A stretch of DNA of 9,147 nt from assembly GCA_030597965.1 (NCBI GenBank), contig JAUVQU010000086.1, positions 1 to 9,147 on the forward strand. The letters run 5' to 3'. The stretch comes from Cellvibrionaceae bacterium (lineage in GTDB: Bacteria > Pseudomonadota > Gammaproteobacteria > Pseudomonadales > Cellvibrionaceae). Under the pieces are notes generated by a model. The model saw nothing but the letters and a program-made list of their open reading frames with translations. It had not been told where the DNA came from and did not search any database. The translations under genes were made by a program, and so were the position numbers. Below are positions 1-6,663 of this stretch, one piece after another (the first letter of the stretch is position 1; each line of letters starts with the position of its first letter).

Positions 1-1383
1 CAAGAACAAAAAGGCTGCCTGGCCATTCGGTGTGGCTACGCTGGGCAGGTTGGTGCCCGTGTTGATCGCAATGGCCAGTTTTTCGAAGTGCTCGCGAGTA
101 ATGTCACCGGCGTCAAATGCGGCTTTTACTTCATTAATGTACACCGTGGCAACGAATACATTGTCACTGATCATGGACAGTACACCGTTAGCCAGGAACA
201 ACATGGCAGGCTGATTACCTGGATCCATATTTAATACGGCATTGGTAATTGGCGAGAACAGATGCTGATCATGGATAACAGCTACGATTGCGAAGAATAC
301 GACCAATAGCGCGGTGAAGGGCAGAGCTTCTTCAAAGGCGTGGCCAATTTGGTGTTCTTCAATAATACCGTTAAAGGCGGTCAGTAATACGATCACCATT
401 AGGCCAATCATACCGACTTCGGCAACGTGGAACGCCAGTGAAAAGATCAGAATAGCGGCGACAACACCTTGTACGATCAATTGAAGTCTGTCGCGTTTAG
501 TGCGCTTTTTGTCCTGATTTTCGGCGAAATCCTCTAGAACGTGACGAACGGGATCGGATAATTGTACGCCGTAGCCAAACCAACCCAGTTTTTCCAGTAG
601 GGCGCAGGTTAATAGGCCTGCAGCCAATACAGGCATGGTGATAGGCGCCATCATGGTGAAGAAGGTAATAAAATCCCATCCGGCTTTTTCAGCAATCAGG
701 AGGTTTTGAGGCTCTCCAACCAGTGTACAGACACCGCCCAATGCGGTACCAATGGCTCCGTGCATAATCAGGCTGCGTAAGAACGCGCGGAATTGATCTA
801 AATCTTCACGGTGCAGTTCTTCTACTTCATGGTCGCTGGCGTGGTCGTGGTCGTGGTGAGGCTTCTTGCCTGAGGCAACCTTGTGGTAAACCGAAAAGAA
901 ACCAACGCCAACACTGATTAAAACAGCCGTAACGGTCAGGGCATCCAAGAACGCCGATAGGAATGCAGCCACAAAGCTAAACAGCAATGAAAGGGCTACT
1001 TTAGAGCGTACTTTGATAAGGATCTTCGTGAAAACATACAACAGTAGGTTTTTCATGAAGTAGATGCCGGCCACCATAAAGACCAGCAGCAGAATGACTT
1101 GAATGTTGGCAACCACCTCGGCGTAAATTGCCTCCGGGTGAGTCATGCCTATTAGCGTCGCTTCAATAGCCAATAAACCACCCGGCTGCAGCGGGTAGCA
1201 CTTTAATGCCATGGCCAGAGTGAAGATAAATTGGCCTATCAATAACCAACCGGTTACAAAAGGACCTGCTGTATAGAACAGAATTGGATTGAGAATTAAA
1301 AATAAAATAATTGTTTTTTTGAACCAGGTAGGAGCTGGCCCAAGAAAATTACGAAAGAGAGCCTGGGTCGTGGTTTGCGGCAT
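1..1383 (-). CDS. nhaB: Na+/H+ antiporter NhaB, 3' end cut by window edge
   Basis: Inner-membrane secondary transporter exchanging cytoplasmic Na+ for external H+, for pH and sodium homeostasis. The minus frame is open from the ATG at 1383 to base 1, giving 461 residues. E. coli NhaB has about 513, so roughly 50 C-terminal residues lie outside the window. Segments I recognise as NhaB include [10 protein letters not shown] and GGLLAIEA near the N-terminus, [38 protein letters not shown]-like [16 protein letters not shown], and [19 protein letters not shown] at the visible end. Many hydrophobic helices alternate with short loops. AAGGA at 1391-1395 (minus), 7 bases before the ATG, supports the start. 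The loop at residues 176-191 holds six histidines (HHDHDH core), unlike the E. coli loop as I remember it. The gene is transcribed divergently from fimL and no terminator is in view. Identity is very secure; promoter and regulation are not evident. Confidence 0.97.
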   Translation of the reverse strand, partial: MPQTTTQALFRNFLGPAPTWFKKTIILFLILNPILFYTAGPFVTGWLLIGQFIFTLAMALKCYPLQPGGLLAIEATLIGMTHPEAIYAEVVANIQVILLLVFMVAGIYFMKNLLLYVFTKILIKVRSKVALSLLFSFVAAFLSAFLDALTVTAVLISVGVGFFSVYHKVASGKKPHHDHDHASDHEVEELHREDLDQFRAFLRSLIMHGAIGTALGGVCTLVGEPQNLLIAEKAGWDFITFFTMMAPITMPVLAAGLLTCALLEKLGWFGYGVQLSDPVRHVLEDFAENQDKKRTKRDRLQLIVQGVVAAILIFSLAFHVAEVGMIGLMVIVLLTAFNGIIEEHQIGHAFEEALPFTALLVVFFAIVAVIHDQHLFSPITNAVLNMDPGNQPAMLFLANGVLSMISDNVFVATVYINEVKAAFDAGDITREHFEKLAIAINTGTNLPSVATPNGQAAFLFL

Positions 1384-1695
1384 GTTTATTTCCTTGTGAA
1401 GCCAGTCGTAGTACTGCAAATAAGCAGGAGACTACTAATGTTGTCTTACCGAAAAATCGATATAAGGTGATTTTAGATGATAATAATTGTGAGCATTCTA
1501 TCAGGTTGGGACAAAAGCTACCGCCATATATAGAAAATGAAAGCAAAATAGTCCGTGAGACTGTATTTTAGCGATTAAATTAAAGCCATAGAACTTTGGT
1601 TTGAGCCGGTTGCTTTTTGCTACCATAACGAACAAGCAGGCAAAGCTGTCTCTTTCAGAGTTTTTTGCCGGTATTGATATTCGGAGCTAAGCACT
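1384..1695. other. Divergent nhaB/fimL intergenic region
   Basis: This 312-base AT-rich spacer separates the start codons of nhaB (minus) and fimL (plus), so it should carry both promoters. I see an nhaB ribosome-binding site at 1391-1395, a weak fimL promoter candidate at 1601-1629, and a half-conserved CRP/Vfr-like sequence (TGTGA-N6-TATCA) at 1488-1503. A GGAG at 1683-1686 lies 9 bases before the fimL TTG. I found no convincing nhaB promoter, hairpin or RNA gene. A 65-codon minus frame overlaps this spacer and the nhaB 5' end, but its composition does not look like a protein. Confidence 0.7.
1601..1629 (+). promoter_or_regulatory. Possible sigma70 promoter for the fimL operon
   Basis: TTGAGC at 1601-1606 and CATAAC at 1624-1629 are separated by 17 bases. 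Each matches its consensus hexamer (TTGACA, TATAAT) at four of six positions. Transcription would start near 1636, leaving a leader of about 60 bases before the fimL TTG. In AT-rich DNA such a match is not strong evidence. Confidence 0.25.
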
Positions 1696-3420
1696 TTGCA
1701 AAGAAATAGCGTTAATTTGAATTCTTTAAACATTGTCAGTAATGAATTGATTGCCACTGTAGAGCAGTGTGCGGGTTTACTGGAAACGTTTGTTTCCGAT
1801 AGGAAAAACTTAGGGGCGCTGGCAGGTTGTGAGGCAGGAATTAAGCAGTTGGATGGCGCATTACGTCTGATTGAGTTGACTGGCGCAGACCTGTTGACGG
1901 ATGGGTTATCTTTGGCTGCCCAGTTTTTGATGGATAACCCAAATAGCGAGATAGATGACCTGTTGCAGTCCATGACGGATGCTTTTTTCGTATTGCCTCG
2001 TTATGTGGAGTATGTGACCCGGCGTAAGTCGGGTATGCCTGTATTGCTGACGCCATATACCAATGCCTTACGTACTCATATAAAGAAGCCATTACTGGAC
2101 GATTCTCATTTTATGAGTCTCGATGTTTCTGAGTTTTTAATAGCCGATGGCAACGAAATGGCGCTGTTGGATAATGCGCTCATATTGCAGTTAAAGCGCT
2201 TGCGGCATATGTATCAGGTCGGATTACTGAATGTGTTGCAAGGCAAAGCCACCAAGGCTGGACTTGGTTTGATGGCGCGTTCATTAGAGCGTCTTGAGGT
2301 GATTGCAGCTGGCTGTCAGGTAGTTTCTCTATGGGCCGTGGGCGCCAAGGCAATCTCTGTCTTGGCGGCAGAAGATATGGAGCTGACGCGTCAGCGCAAA
2401 CTTCTTGTGGCGTCATTGGACCGCCAAATTAAAGTGTTTCAGGGGGGGCTTAACCCTATGGGTCAACCGGTTGCTAAGTCACAGTTGGCTAATTTGGCCT
2501 ACATCGTCGCATTGGCTGAGTATAAAGATCCAAAAGCCAGTGAACTACTGAATAACTTCCATGTTGAAGCATTAGGTTATAACCACCGTGAGCTAATGCG
2601 TGAACAGGAGCGGATGCAGGGGCCGAGTATTGCCACCATGGCCACAGTGTCATCATTGCTGAGAAATGAACTACAAGTAGCTAAGCGCTTTATTGATGGT
2701 GCGGCACTTGTTTCTTCTGATTTTAATATAGAGGGCGGTTTGGCCGATGTGCTTACCAGTATTGCTGATATTCTGAGTGTGGTTCGCCTTCAAGAGGCGA
2801 GCCGAGAACTTAAGATGTTAATTCTTAGAATTAATGACACGGGTTCTCAGGAGGCTGGTAATGAGTTGATGGAAGAAATTGCCAACACCCTTTTGTACAT
2901 TGAAAGTGTTGTTGTTGGGGTTGGTGATATGGATCTGTCTTCCGATAAGCTGACACAAATCAATTCGATTACACGTCACGAGTTTGTTGTTGCTTCATAC
3001 CTGGCCGAGGCTGAGTCACTGGTCTTGCAGGAAGCTGAGTCAGGGCTGGAACTGATAAAGAGTTCACTCAGTGCATTTATGCAATCTGGGTTTGATCCTG
3101 CACATATACGCAATCTGAATGCTACACTCCACTCCGTGCGGGGAGCTGCTGTTTTGTTGGGGTTGTCTCGCGCCACTCAAGTACTTGTCTGCTGTGTAAA
3201 ATTTATTGACGCGATGGTGGTTGAGACTGATGGGAACATTGATCTTAAGGATGTATTGGAAACATTTGCCGACGTAGTGATCAGCTTAGAGTATTATCTC
3301 GGTTCGCTGAGAGCTGGCGATCAGTCAAGTGATTCGATATTAGAGGTAGCAGAAGAGGCCTTGGAAATACTCGGCTTTCCCTCTAACCATTCATTTAATC
3401 CGTCGTTAATAAAGGAATAG
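1696..3420 (+). CDS. fimL: FimL-like type IV pilus / cAMP regulatory protein (ChpA N-terminal homologue)
   Basis: 574 residues, close to P. aeruginosa FimL (about 556). FimL is a cytoplasmic protein homologous to the N-terminal part of the ChpA chemosensory kinase; in Pseudomonas it supports type IV pilus function and CyaB-dependent cAMP signalling. Recognition rests on the N-terminal stretch VSNELIATVEQ and on KQLDGALRLIELTGADLL at residues 50-67, which aligns with the first Hpt-like module of ChpA. Lys50 sits where ChpA has its phosphoacceptor histidine and Pseudomonas FimL reportedly has glutamine. A C-terminal Hpt-like module carries LHSVRGAAVLLG, with His479 in the canonical HxxRG context. 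The start is TTG at 1696: an in-frame stop at 1675-1677 bars earlier starts, GGAG at 1683-1686 is correctly spaced, and the first internal ATG would remove about 77 residues including the first module. The next gene begins 7 bases after the stop. The family is secure; phosphotransfer activity is unknown. Confidence 0.9.
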   Translation: MQRNSVNLNSLNIVSNELIATVEQCAGLLETFVSDRKNLGALAGCEAGIKQLDGALRLIELTGADLLTDGLSLAAQFLMDNPNSEIDDLLQSMTDAFFVLPRYVEYVTRRKSGMPVLLTPYTNALRTHIKKPLLDDSHFMSLDVSEFLIADGNEMALLDNALILQLKRLRHMYQVGLLNVLQGKATKAGLGLMARSLERLEVIAAGCQVVSLWAVGAKAISVLAAEDMELTRQRKLLVASLDRQIKVFQGGLNPMGQPVAKSQLANLAYIVALAEYKDPKASELLNNFHVEALGYNHRELMREQERMQGPSIATMATVSSLLRNELQVAKRFIDGAALVSSDFNIEGGLADVLTSIADILSVVRLQEASRELKMLILRINDTGSQEAGNELMEEIANTLLYIESVVVGVGDMDLSSDKLTQINSITRHEFVVASYLAEAESLVLQEAESGLELIKSSLSAFMQSGFDPAHIRNLNATLHSVRGAAVLLGLSRATQVLVCCVKFIDAMVVETDGNIDLKDVLETFADVVISLEYYLGSLRAGDQSSDSILEVAEEALEILGFPSNHSFNPSLIKE

Positions 3421-3427
3421 AACCTCT

Positions 3428-4075
3428 ATGTTATACGGTGCTATGGCATTAGTTTTTGTCGTATTGGCCTCCATAATTCTATTTGTCTCAGGAAAACTCC
3501 TGCTTCGGCGTGGCTGGTTCATGAGCTGGCTTAAGGGTATGTTGGGCATGTCCTTGATGCTGGCCTCTTTAACGGTTTTGTTGATGGCTTGGGATGTATT
3601 CAGCTATCAGCAATTGTTAAAAGAAAAAAGCGTAGCGACAGTGAGTTTCGAGCAGCTTGGGGAGCAGTATTATCAGGCGGTATTGGTCAGCTCAGATGGT
3701 TCTGAAGCTCAATTTGAGTTGCGTGGTGATCAATGGCAGTTAGATGCGCGTATTTTAAAATGGCAGGGGTTTGTGGCTGCTTGGGGGATTGAATCTGGTT
3801 TTCGGTTGGACCGTTTGAGTGGCCGTTACTATGCGTTGGAGGAAGAGCGGACAATGGATCGAACGGTCTATGATTTGAATCCAAGCGTTGCGGAAATCGA
3901 TGTATGGCAGTGGCTGCGTGAAATGAACAGCCCTTTAGTTGATGCTGTGTACGGCAGTGCCACCTTTGTACCAATGAGTGACAATGCGTTGTATGAAGTT
4001 TCTTTAACGAATAGTGGTCTCATTGCAAGACCTCTCAATGATGCGGCAAAGCAGTCTGTTAGCCGTTGGCAGTAA
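3428..4075 (+). CDS. Conserved two-helix membrane protein of unknown function
   Basis: I do not recognise a characterised family. The 215-residue product has two hydrophobic helices, about residues 4-22 and 36-55, joined by a basic loop (GKLLLRRGW). After them comes a soluble region of about 155 residues rich in aromatic residues and acidic patches (DQWQLDARILKWQGF, then LSGRYYALEEERTMDRT). The positive-inside rule puts the short loop in the cytoplasm and the soluble part in the periplasm. It has no signal-peptidase site, metal-binding motif or transporter signature. The ATG at 3428 is preceded by AAAGGA at 3411-3416 inside the end of fimL, a rather long spacing of 11 bases. It lies 7 bases after fimL and 33 bases before sohB, so co-transcription with both is likely. 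The context allows a role in pilus regulation or membrane-protein quality control, but nothing in the sequence decides this. Confidence 0.85.
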   Translation: MLYGAMALVFVVLASIILFVSGKLLLRRGWFMSWLKGMLGMSLMLASLTVLLMAWDVFSYQQLLKEKSVATVSFEQLGEQYYQAVLVSSDGSEAQFELRGDQWQLDARILKWQGFVAAWGIESGFRLDRLSGRYYALEEERTMDRTVYDLNPSVAEIDVWQWLREMNSPLVDAVYGSATFVPMSDNALYEVSLTNSGLIARPLNDAAKQSVSRWQ

Positions 4076-4094
4076 GCCTTCTTTTTATTTAATT

Positions 4095-4118
4095 TTTTGG
4101 AGTTTATTTTGGAGTTTA
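4095..4118 (+). repeat. 12-base tandem duplication at the sohB start
   Basis: TTTTGGAGTTTA occurs twice in perfect tandem, at 4095-4106 and 4107-4118. Each copy contains both a TTG codon and a GGAG element, in the same reading frame. The GGAG of the first copy (4099-4102) lies 6 bases before the TTG of the second (4109-4111), so one copy acts as ribosome-binding site for the start codon in the other. Confidence 0.9.
4099..4102 (+). promoter_or_regulatory. Ribosome-binding site fixing the sohB start at TTG 4109
   Basis: GGAG with a 6-base spacer precedes the TTG at 4109. The alternative in-frame TTG at 4097 has only T-rich sequence upstream and no Shine-Dalgarno match. Starting at 4109 gives MEFISEYGLFLAK, which lines up without extension with E. 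coli SohB (MELLSEYGLFLAK). Confidence 0.8.
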
Positions 4119-5221
4119 TCAGTGAATATGGTCTTTTTTTAGCCAAGGCCATTACGATCGTTATTGCCATCGGTGTGGTGCTTGGACTGATTATGTCTGC
4201 GGGCCACAAGGGTAAGCAGGAGAAGGGGCATATAGAAGTCACCAAGCTGAATGAGAAGCTGGACAAAGTTAAAGAGGATTTAGAAGCCGCCATTCTCAAT
4301 GAGGGAGAGTTAAAGCTTCATCAAAAAGAGTTAAAAAAACAGACGAAAGAAAAGCATAAGCAGGAAAAGCAGGCCCTCAAAGAGGCCAAGAAACAAGAGA
4401 AGCAGGAGCCGTCAGATAAAAAAGATACTAACAGTGAGTCTTCTGATTATGCCGATGAGTTAAGAGCTCGTGTTTTTGTGCTGAAGTTTGATGGTGATAT
4501 TAAAGCGTCTGCTGTCGAAAACCTTCGAGAAGAAATTACTGCGCTATTGTCTTTAGCGAAGCCAGCCGATGAGGTGGTTGTGTGTATAGAGAGTGGCGGC
4601 GGCATGGTGCACAGCTATGGTTTGGCATCGAGTCAGCTAAGCCGAATTACCAGTAGGCAGATCCCTTTGACCGTGTGTGTGGATAAAGTTGCCGCCAGCG
4701 GTGGTTATATGATGGCCTGTGTTGCCGATAAAATATTGGCTGCACCATTTGCGATATTGGGATCAATTGGCGTGGTTGCACAGCTGCCTAATTTTCACCG
4801 CTTGCTACAAAAGAACGATATTGATTTTGAATTGCTAACGGCTGGCGAAAACAAAAGAACTCTGACTATGTTTGGCGAAAATACCGATAAGGGTCGTGAG
4901 AAGTTCATGGAGGATCTGGAAGATACTCACGAGTTATTTAAATCGTTTGTTTCTGAAAATCGTCCCGCTGTGGATATTGATAAGGTGGCTAATGGCGATG
5001 TTTGGTTTGGTCGCAGGGCAATTGATCAGAATTTAGTCGATGAATTGGTGACCAGTGATGAATACATTGTGAGTAGAGCGGCAAAGGCTGATGTGTTCAA
5101 TCTTGAATTTGTGCACAAGAAGTCATTACAGGAAAAAATAGGCATGAGTGCTGAATCTTCGGTGGATCGTTTGTTGTTGCGATGGCTCAGTCGAATTCAA
5201 ACTTCCCGCTTTTTTTCTTAG
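4109..5221 (+). CDS. sohB: SohB, inner-membrane S49-family serine peptidase
   Basis: Product of 370 residues from the TTG at 4109; E. coli SohB has about 349. SohB is a membrane-anchored, signal-peptide-peptidase-like S49 peptidase, first found as a multicopy suppressor of an E. coli htrA (degP) mutant; its physiological substrate is poorly defined. Order of parts: one transmembrane helix at about residues 10-31, a very lysine/glutamate-rich, probably helical linker to about residue 107, then the S49 domain. VDKVAASGGYMMACVADK contains the nucleophile Ser197. Lys249 in AGENKRTLTMFGEN is the general base, 52 residues later, the same spacing as E. coli Ser178/Lys230. LGSIGVVAQLPNF and the C-terminal ESSVDRLLLRW are also SohB-typical. 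The frame extends upstream to a TTG at 4097, which would add four residues and has no ribosome-binding site. It is probably co-transcribed with fimL and the small membrane protein gene and ends at the 5245 terminator. Confidence 0.95.
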   Translation: MEFISEYGLFLAKAITIVIAIGVVLGLIMSAGHKGKQEKGHIEVTKLNEKLDKVKEDLEAAILNEGELKLHQKELKKQTKEKHKQEKQALKEAKKQEKQEPSDKKDTNSESSDYADELRARVFVLKFDGDIKASAVENLREEITALLSLAKPADEVVVCIESGGGMVHSYGLASSQLSRITSRQIPLTVCVDKVAASGGYMMACVADKILAAPFAILGSIGVVAQLPNFHRLLQKNDIDFELLTAGENKRTLTMFGENTDKGREKFMEDLEDTHELFKSFVSENRPAVDIDKVANGDVWFGRRAIDQNLVDELVTSDEYIVSRAAKADVFNLEFVHKKSLQEKIGMSAESSVDRLLLRWLSRIQTSRFFS

Positions 5222-5244
5222 ATTGTATTTTCAAGTGATTCCCT

Positions 5245-5271
5245 AAAAAAGCGCCTTATGGCGCTTTTTTT
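5245..5271. terminator. Bidirectional intrinsic terminator between sohB and the convergent antiporter gene
   Basis: The arms AAAAAAGCGCC (5245-5255) and GGCGCTTTTTT (5260-5270) form a perfect 11-base stem around the tetraloop TTAT, with a U tract on both strands. It lies 23 bases after the sohB stop and 26 bases beyond the end of the opposing gene at 5298, so it can terminate both convergent transcripts. Confidence 0.92.
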
Positions 5272-5297
5272 ATCAGGGTATTTTGAATGGACTTAGA

Positions 5298-6464
5298 TTA
5301 ATCTCTCCGTAACTTATCACTGGTGGCGATTGGGCTAGGGTAGTTAAAGATCACAATGTAACTCGATACGAGGAATGTGATGATGGCGGTTGCCTGTATC
5401 AGTACGGATACCTGGTCTCCAATCAGTTCCTTGCTGACAGCTACATATACAATTAACAGTGAGAACTCACTGATTTGCCCTAACCGGAAACCAATGTCCC
5501 AGGCCAGCGCGTTAGATTCACTCTGTCTGTGTAATAGGAACCGGTAGGTGACGGGTTTAAGAATAAGTACCACCGCTGCCAGTACAATACTGATAAGCCA
5601 GACATCACCGAGCAGTGAAAGATTGAATTGCGCACCAATAGAGAAGAAAAAGAGTACTAAAAAGAAGTCTCGTAGCGGCTTTAGACTAATGGCGATATAT
5701 TGAGCAATGGGGCTTGTCGCGATACTGATACCCGCAATAAAGGCCCCGATTTCCGCTGACAGCCCCATTACATTGGCCGCTTCAGACAGGCCCATGCACC
5801 AGCCAATAGCCAGCAAGAAAATATATTCATGAAAGCGATCAAAGCGGTGAATAAGAGGCAGTAAAATAAAACGTACAAAGCCCCAGGCAAACAGTCCAAG
5901 GAGCGGTAAGGCGAGCAGGGCCCAGCTTAGTTGGACCAGGTTAATGGAGCCCATGTCGCCACTGATTAGAATCATTAAACAGAGTATGGCGAGAAAATCC
6001 TGTAGCAGTAGTAAACCAACCATTAGTTCACCTGTGTGCTTATGGTGCAGGACAGTGGTGGGTAATAACTTGATGCCGATGATGGTGCTGGAAAACATCA
6101 GTGCCATACCGATGATGAGGCTTTCAGTGTGGCTATAACCGAATGAATAGCCAATACCATAGCCTGCAGAGGCAAAGACCAGCGAGCTGATGATGCCGAC
6201 GCTGGTGGCTTGTTTAAGTACATTGAATAGTGCCTTGGGTTGCATATCCAGCCCGAGCAGGAAAAGCAGAAATATAATACCGATATGGGACATGTCGGAG
6301 AGCAGCGCAACATCTTGAATCAGTCCCGCACCGTAAGGGCCCAAAATAACACCCAGTGCGATATAGGCAACCAATAAAGGTTGGCGTGTATAGAGCGCAA
6401 GAGAGGCGATGACTGCCGCGCCAGTAAAGATTAGAAAGAATGACTGAAATAAGGTGTCATGCAT
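5298..6464 (-). CDS. CPA2-family monovalent cation/proton antiporter, membrane domain only
   Basis: A 388-residue polytopic membrane protein of the Na+/H+ exchanger domain family, related to the membrane part of KefB/KefC. It should exchange K+ or Na+ for H+ across the inner membrane. Signature stretches are GLDMQP (71-76), FSSTIIGIKLL (124-134), the ion-binding-site region LLLLQDFLAI with Gln155-Asp156, SAEIGAFIAG (236-245), RDFFLVLFFFSIGAQ (265-279) and RLGQISEFSLLI (327-338). Unlike Kef channels of about 600 residues it stops just after the last helix and has no C-terminal RCK/TrkA-N nucleotide-binding domain; no KefF/KefG-like partner gene is next to it. The ATG at 6464 is the only usable start before an upstream in-frame stop at 6519-6521, though I see no good Shine-Dalgarno sequence. 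It is a single-gene unit between two terminators with its own promoter candidate at 6571-6600. Ion specificity cannot be read from the sequence. Confidence 0.9.
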   Translation of the reverse strand: MHDTLFQSFFLIFTGAAVIASLALYTRQPLLVAYIALGVILGPYGAGLIQDVALLSDMSHIGIIFLLFLLGLDMQPKALFNVLKQATSVGIISSLVFASAGYGIGYSFGYSHTESLIIGMALMFSSTIIGIKLLPTTVLHHKHTGELMVGLLLLQDFLAILCLMILISGDMGSINLVQLSWALLALPLLGLFAWGFVRFILLPLIHRFDRFHEYIFLLAIGWCMGLSEAANVMGLSAEIGAFIAGISIATSPIAQYIAISLKPLRDFFLVLFFFSIGAQFNLSLLGDVWLISIVLAAVVLILKPVTYRFLLHRQSESNALAWDIGFRLGQISEFSLLIVYVAVSKELIGDQVSVLIQATAIITFLVSSYIVIFNYPSPIATSDKLRRD

Positions 6465-6570
6465 AAGAAAGTGCTTAGCTATTGGTTTATTGAGAGTGAA
6501 AAATTCGCTGGGGTAAATTTAAACTAACTGCGGTGTTTTTGCATCAGTTGTCACTAAATATAAACTTGCC

Positions 6571-6600
6571 ATTATATTTTAAACGATACAGTTGAGTCAG
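6571..6600 (-). promoter_or_regulatory. Sigma70-type promoter candidate for the antiporter gene
   Basis: On the minus strand a perfect TATAAT (6571-6576) is preceded, with an 18-base spacer, by CTGACT (6595-6600), which matches TTGACA at four of six positions. Transcription would start near 6564, giving a leader of about 100 bases to the ATG. It lies just downstream of the cys-operon terminator, as expected for an independent unit. Confidence 0.5.
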
Positions 6601-6609
6601 AGTGTGAGC

Positions 6610-6652
6610 AAAATAAAAGCCGCGATCCTTAATGAATGGCGGCTTTTATTTT
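6610..6652 (-). terminator. Strong hairpin terminator of the cysI-DUF934 operon
   Basis: AAAATAAAAGCCGC (6610-6623) and GCGGCTTTTATTTT (6639-6652) form a perfect 14-base stem around a 15-base loop. The minus-strand transcript ends its 3' arm with UUUUAUUUU. The structure begins 12 bases after the DUF934 stop and isolates this operon from the antiporter gene. The arms are also U-rich in the plus direction. Confidence 0.88.
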
Positions 6653-6663
6653 AGGTGAGTGCT

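Noticed and set aside
1486..1498. Lac-operator-like string AATTGTGAGCATTC
   Set aside because: Only one half resembles the operator, no second half follows, and there is no LacI-family gene nearby.
1349..1546. 65-codon minus-strand open frame over the nhaB start and upstream spacer
   Set aside because: It overlaps the secure nhaB N-terminus in another frame and has no protein-like pattern or ribosome-binding site.
4097..4108. TTG 4097 as the start of sohB
   Set aside because: No Shine-Dalgarno precedes it; the TTG at 4109 has GGAG at 6 bases and matches the E. coli SohB N-terminus exactly in length.
3868..4299. 143-codon minus-strand open frame across the hypothetical gene and sohB
   Set aside because: It lies antisense to two genes with good coding evidence and has a composition typical of an antisense shadow.
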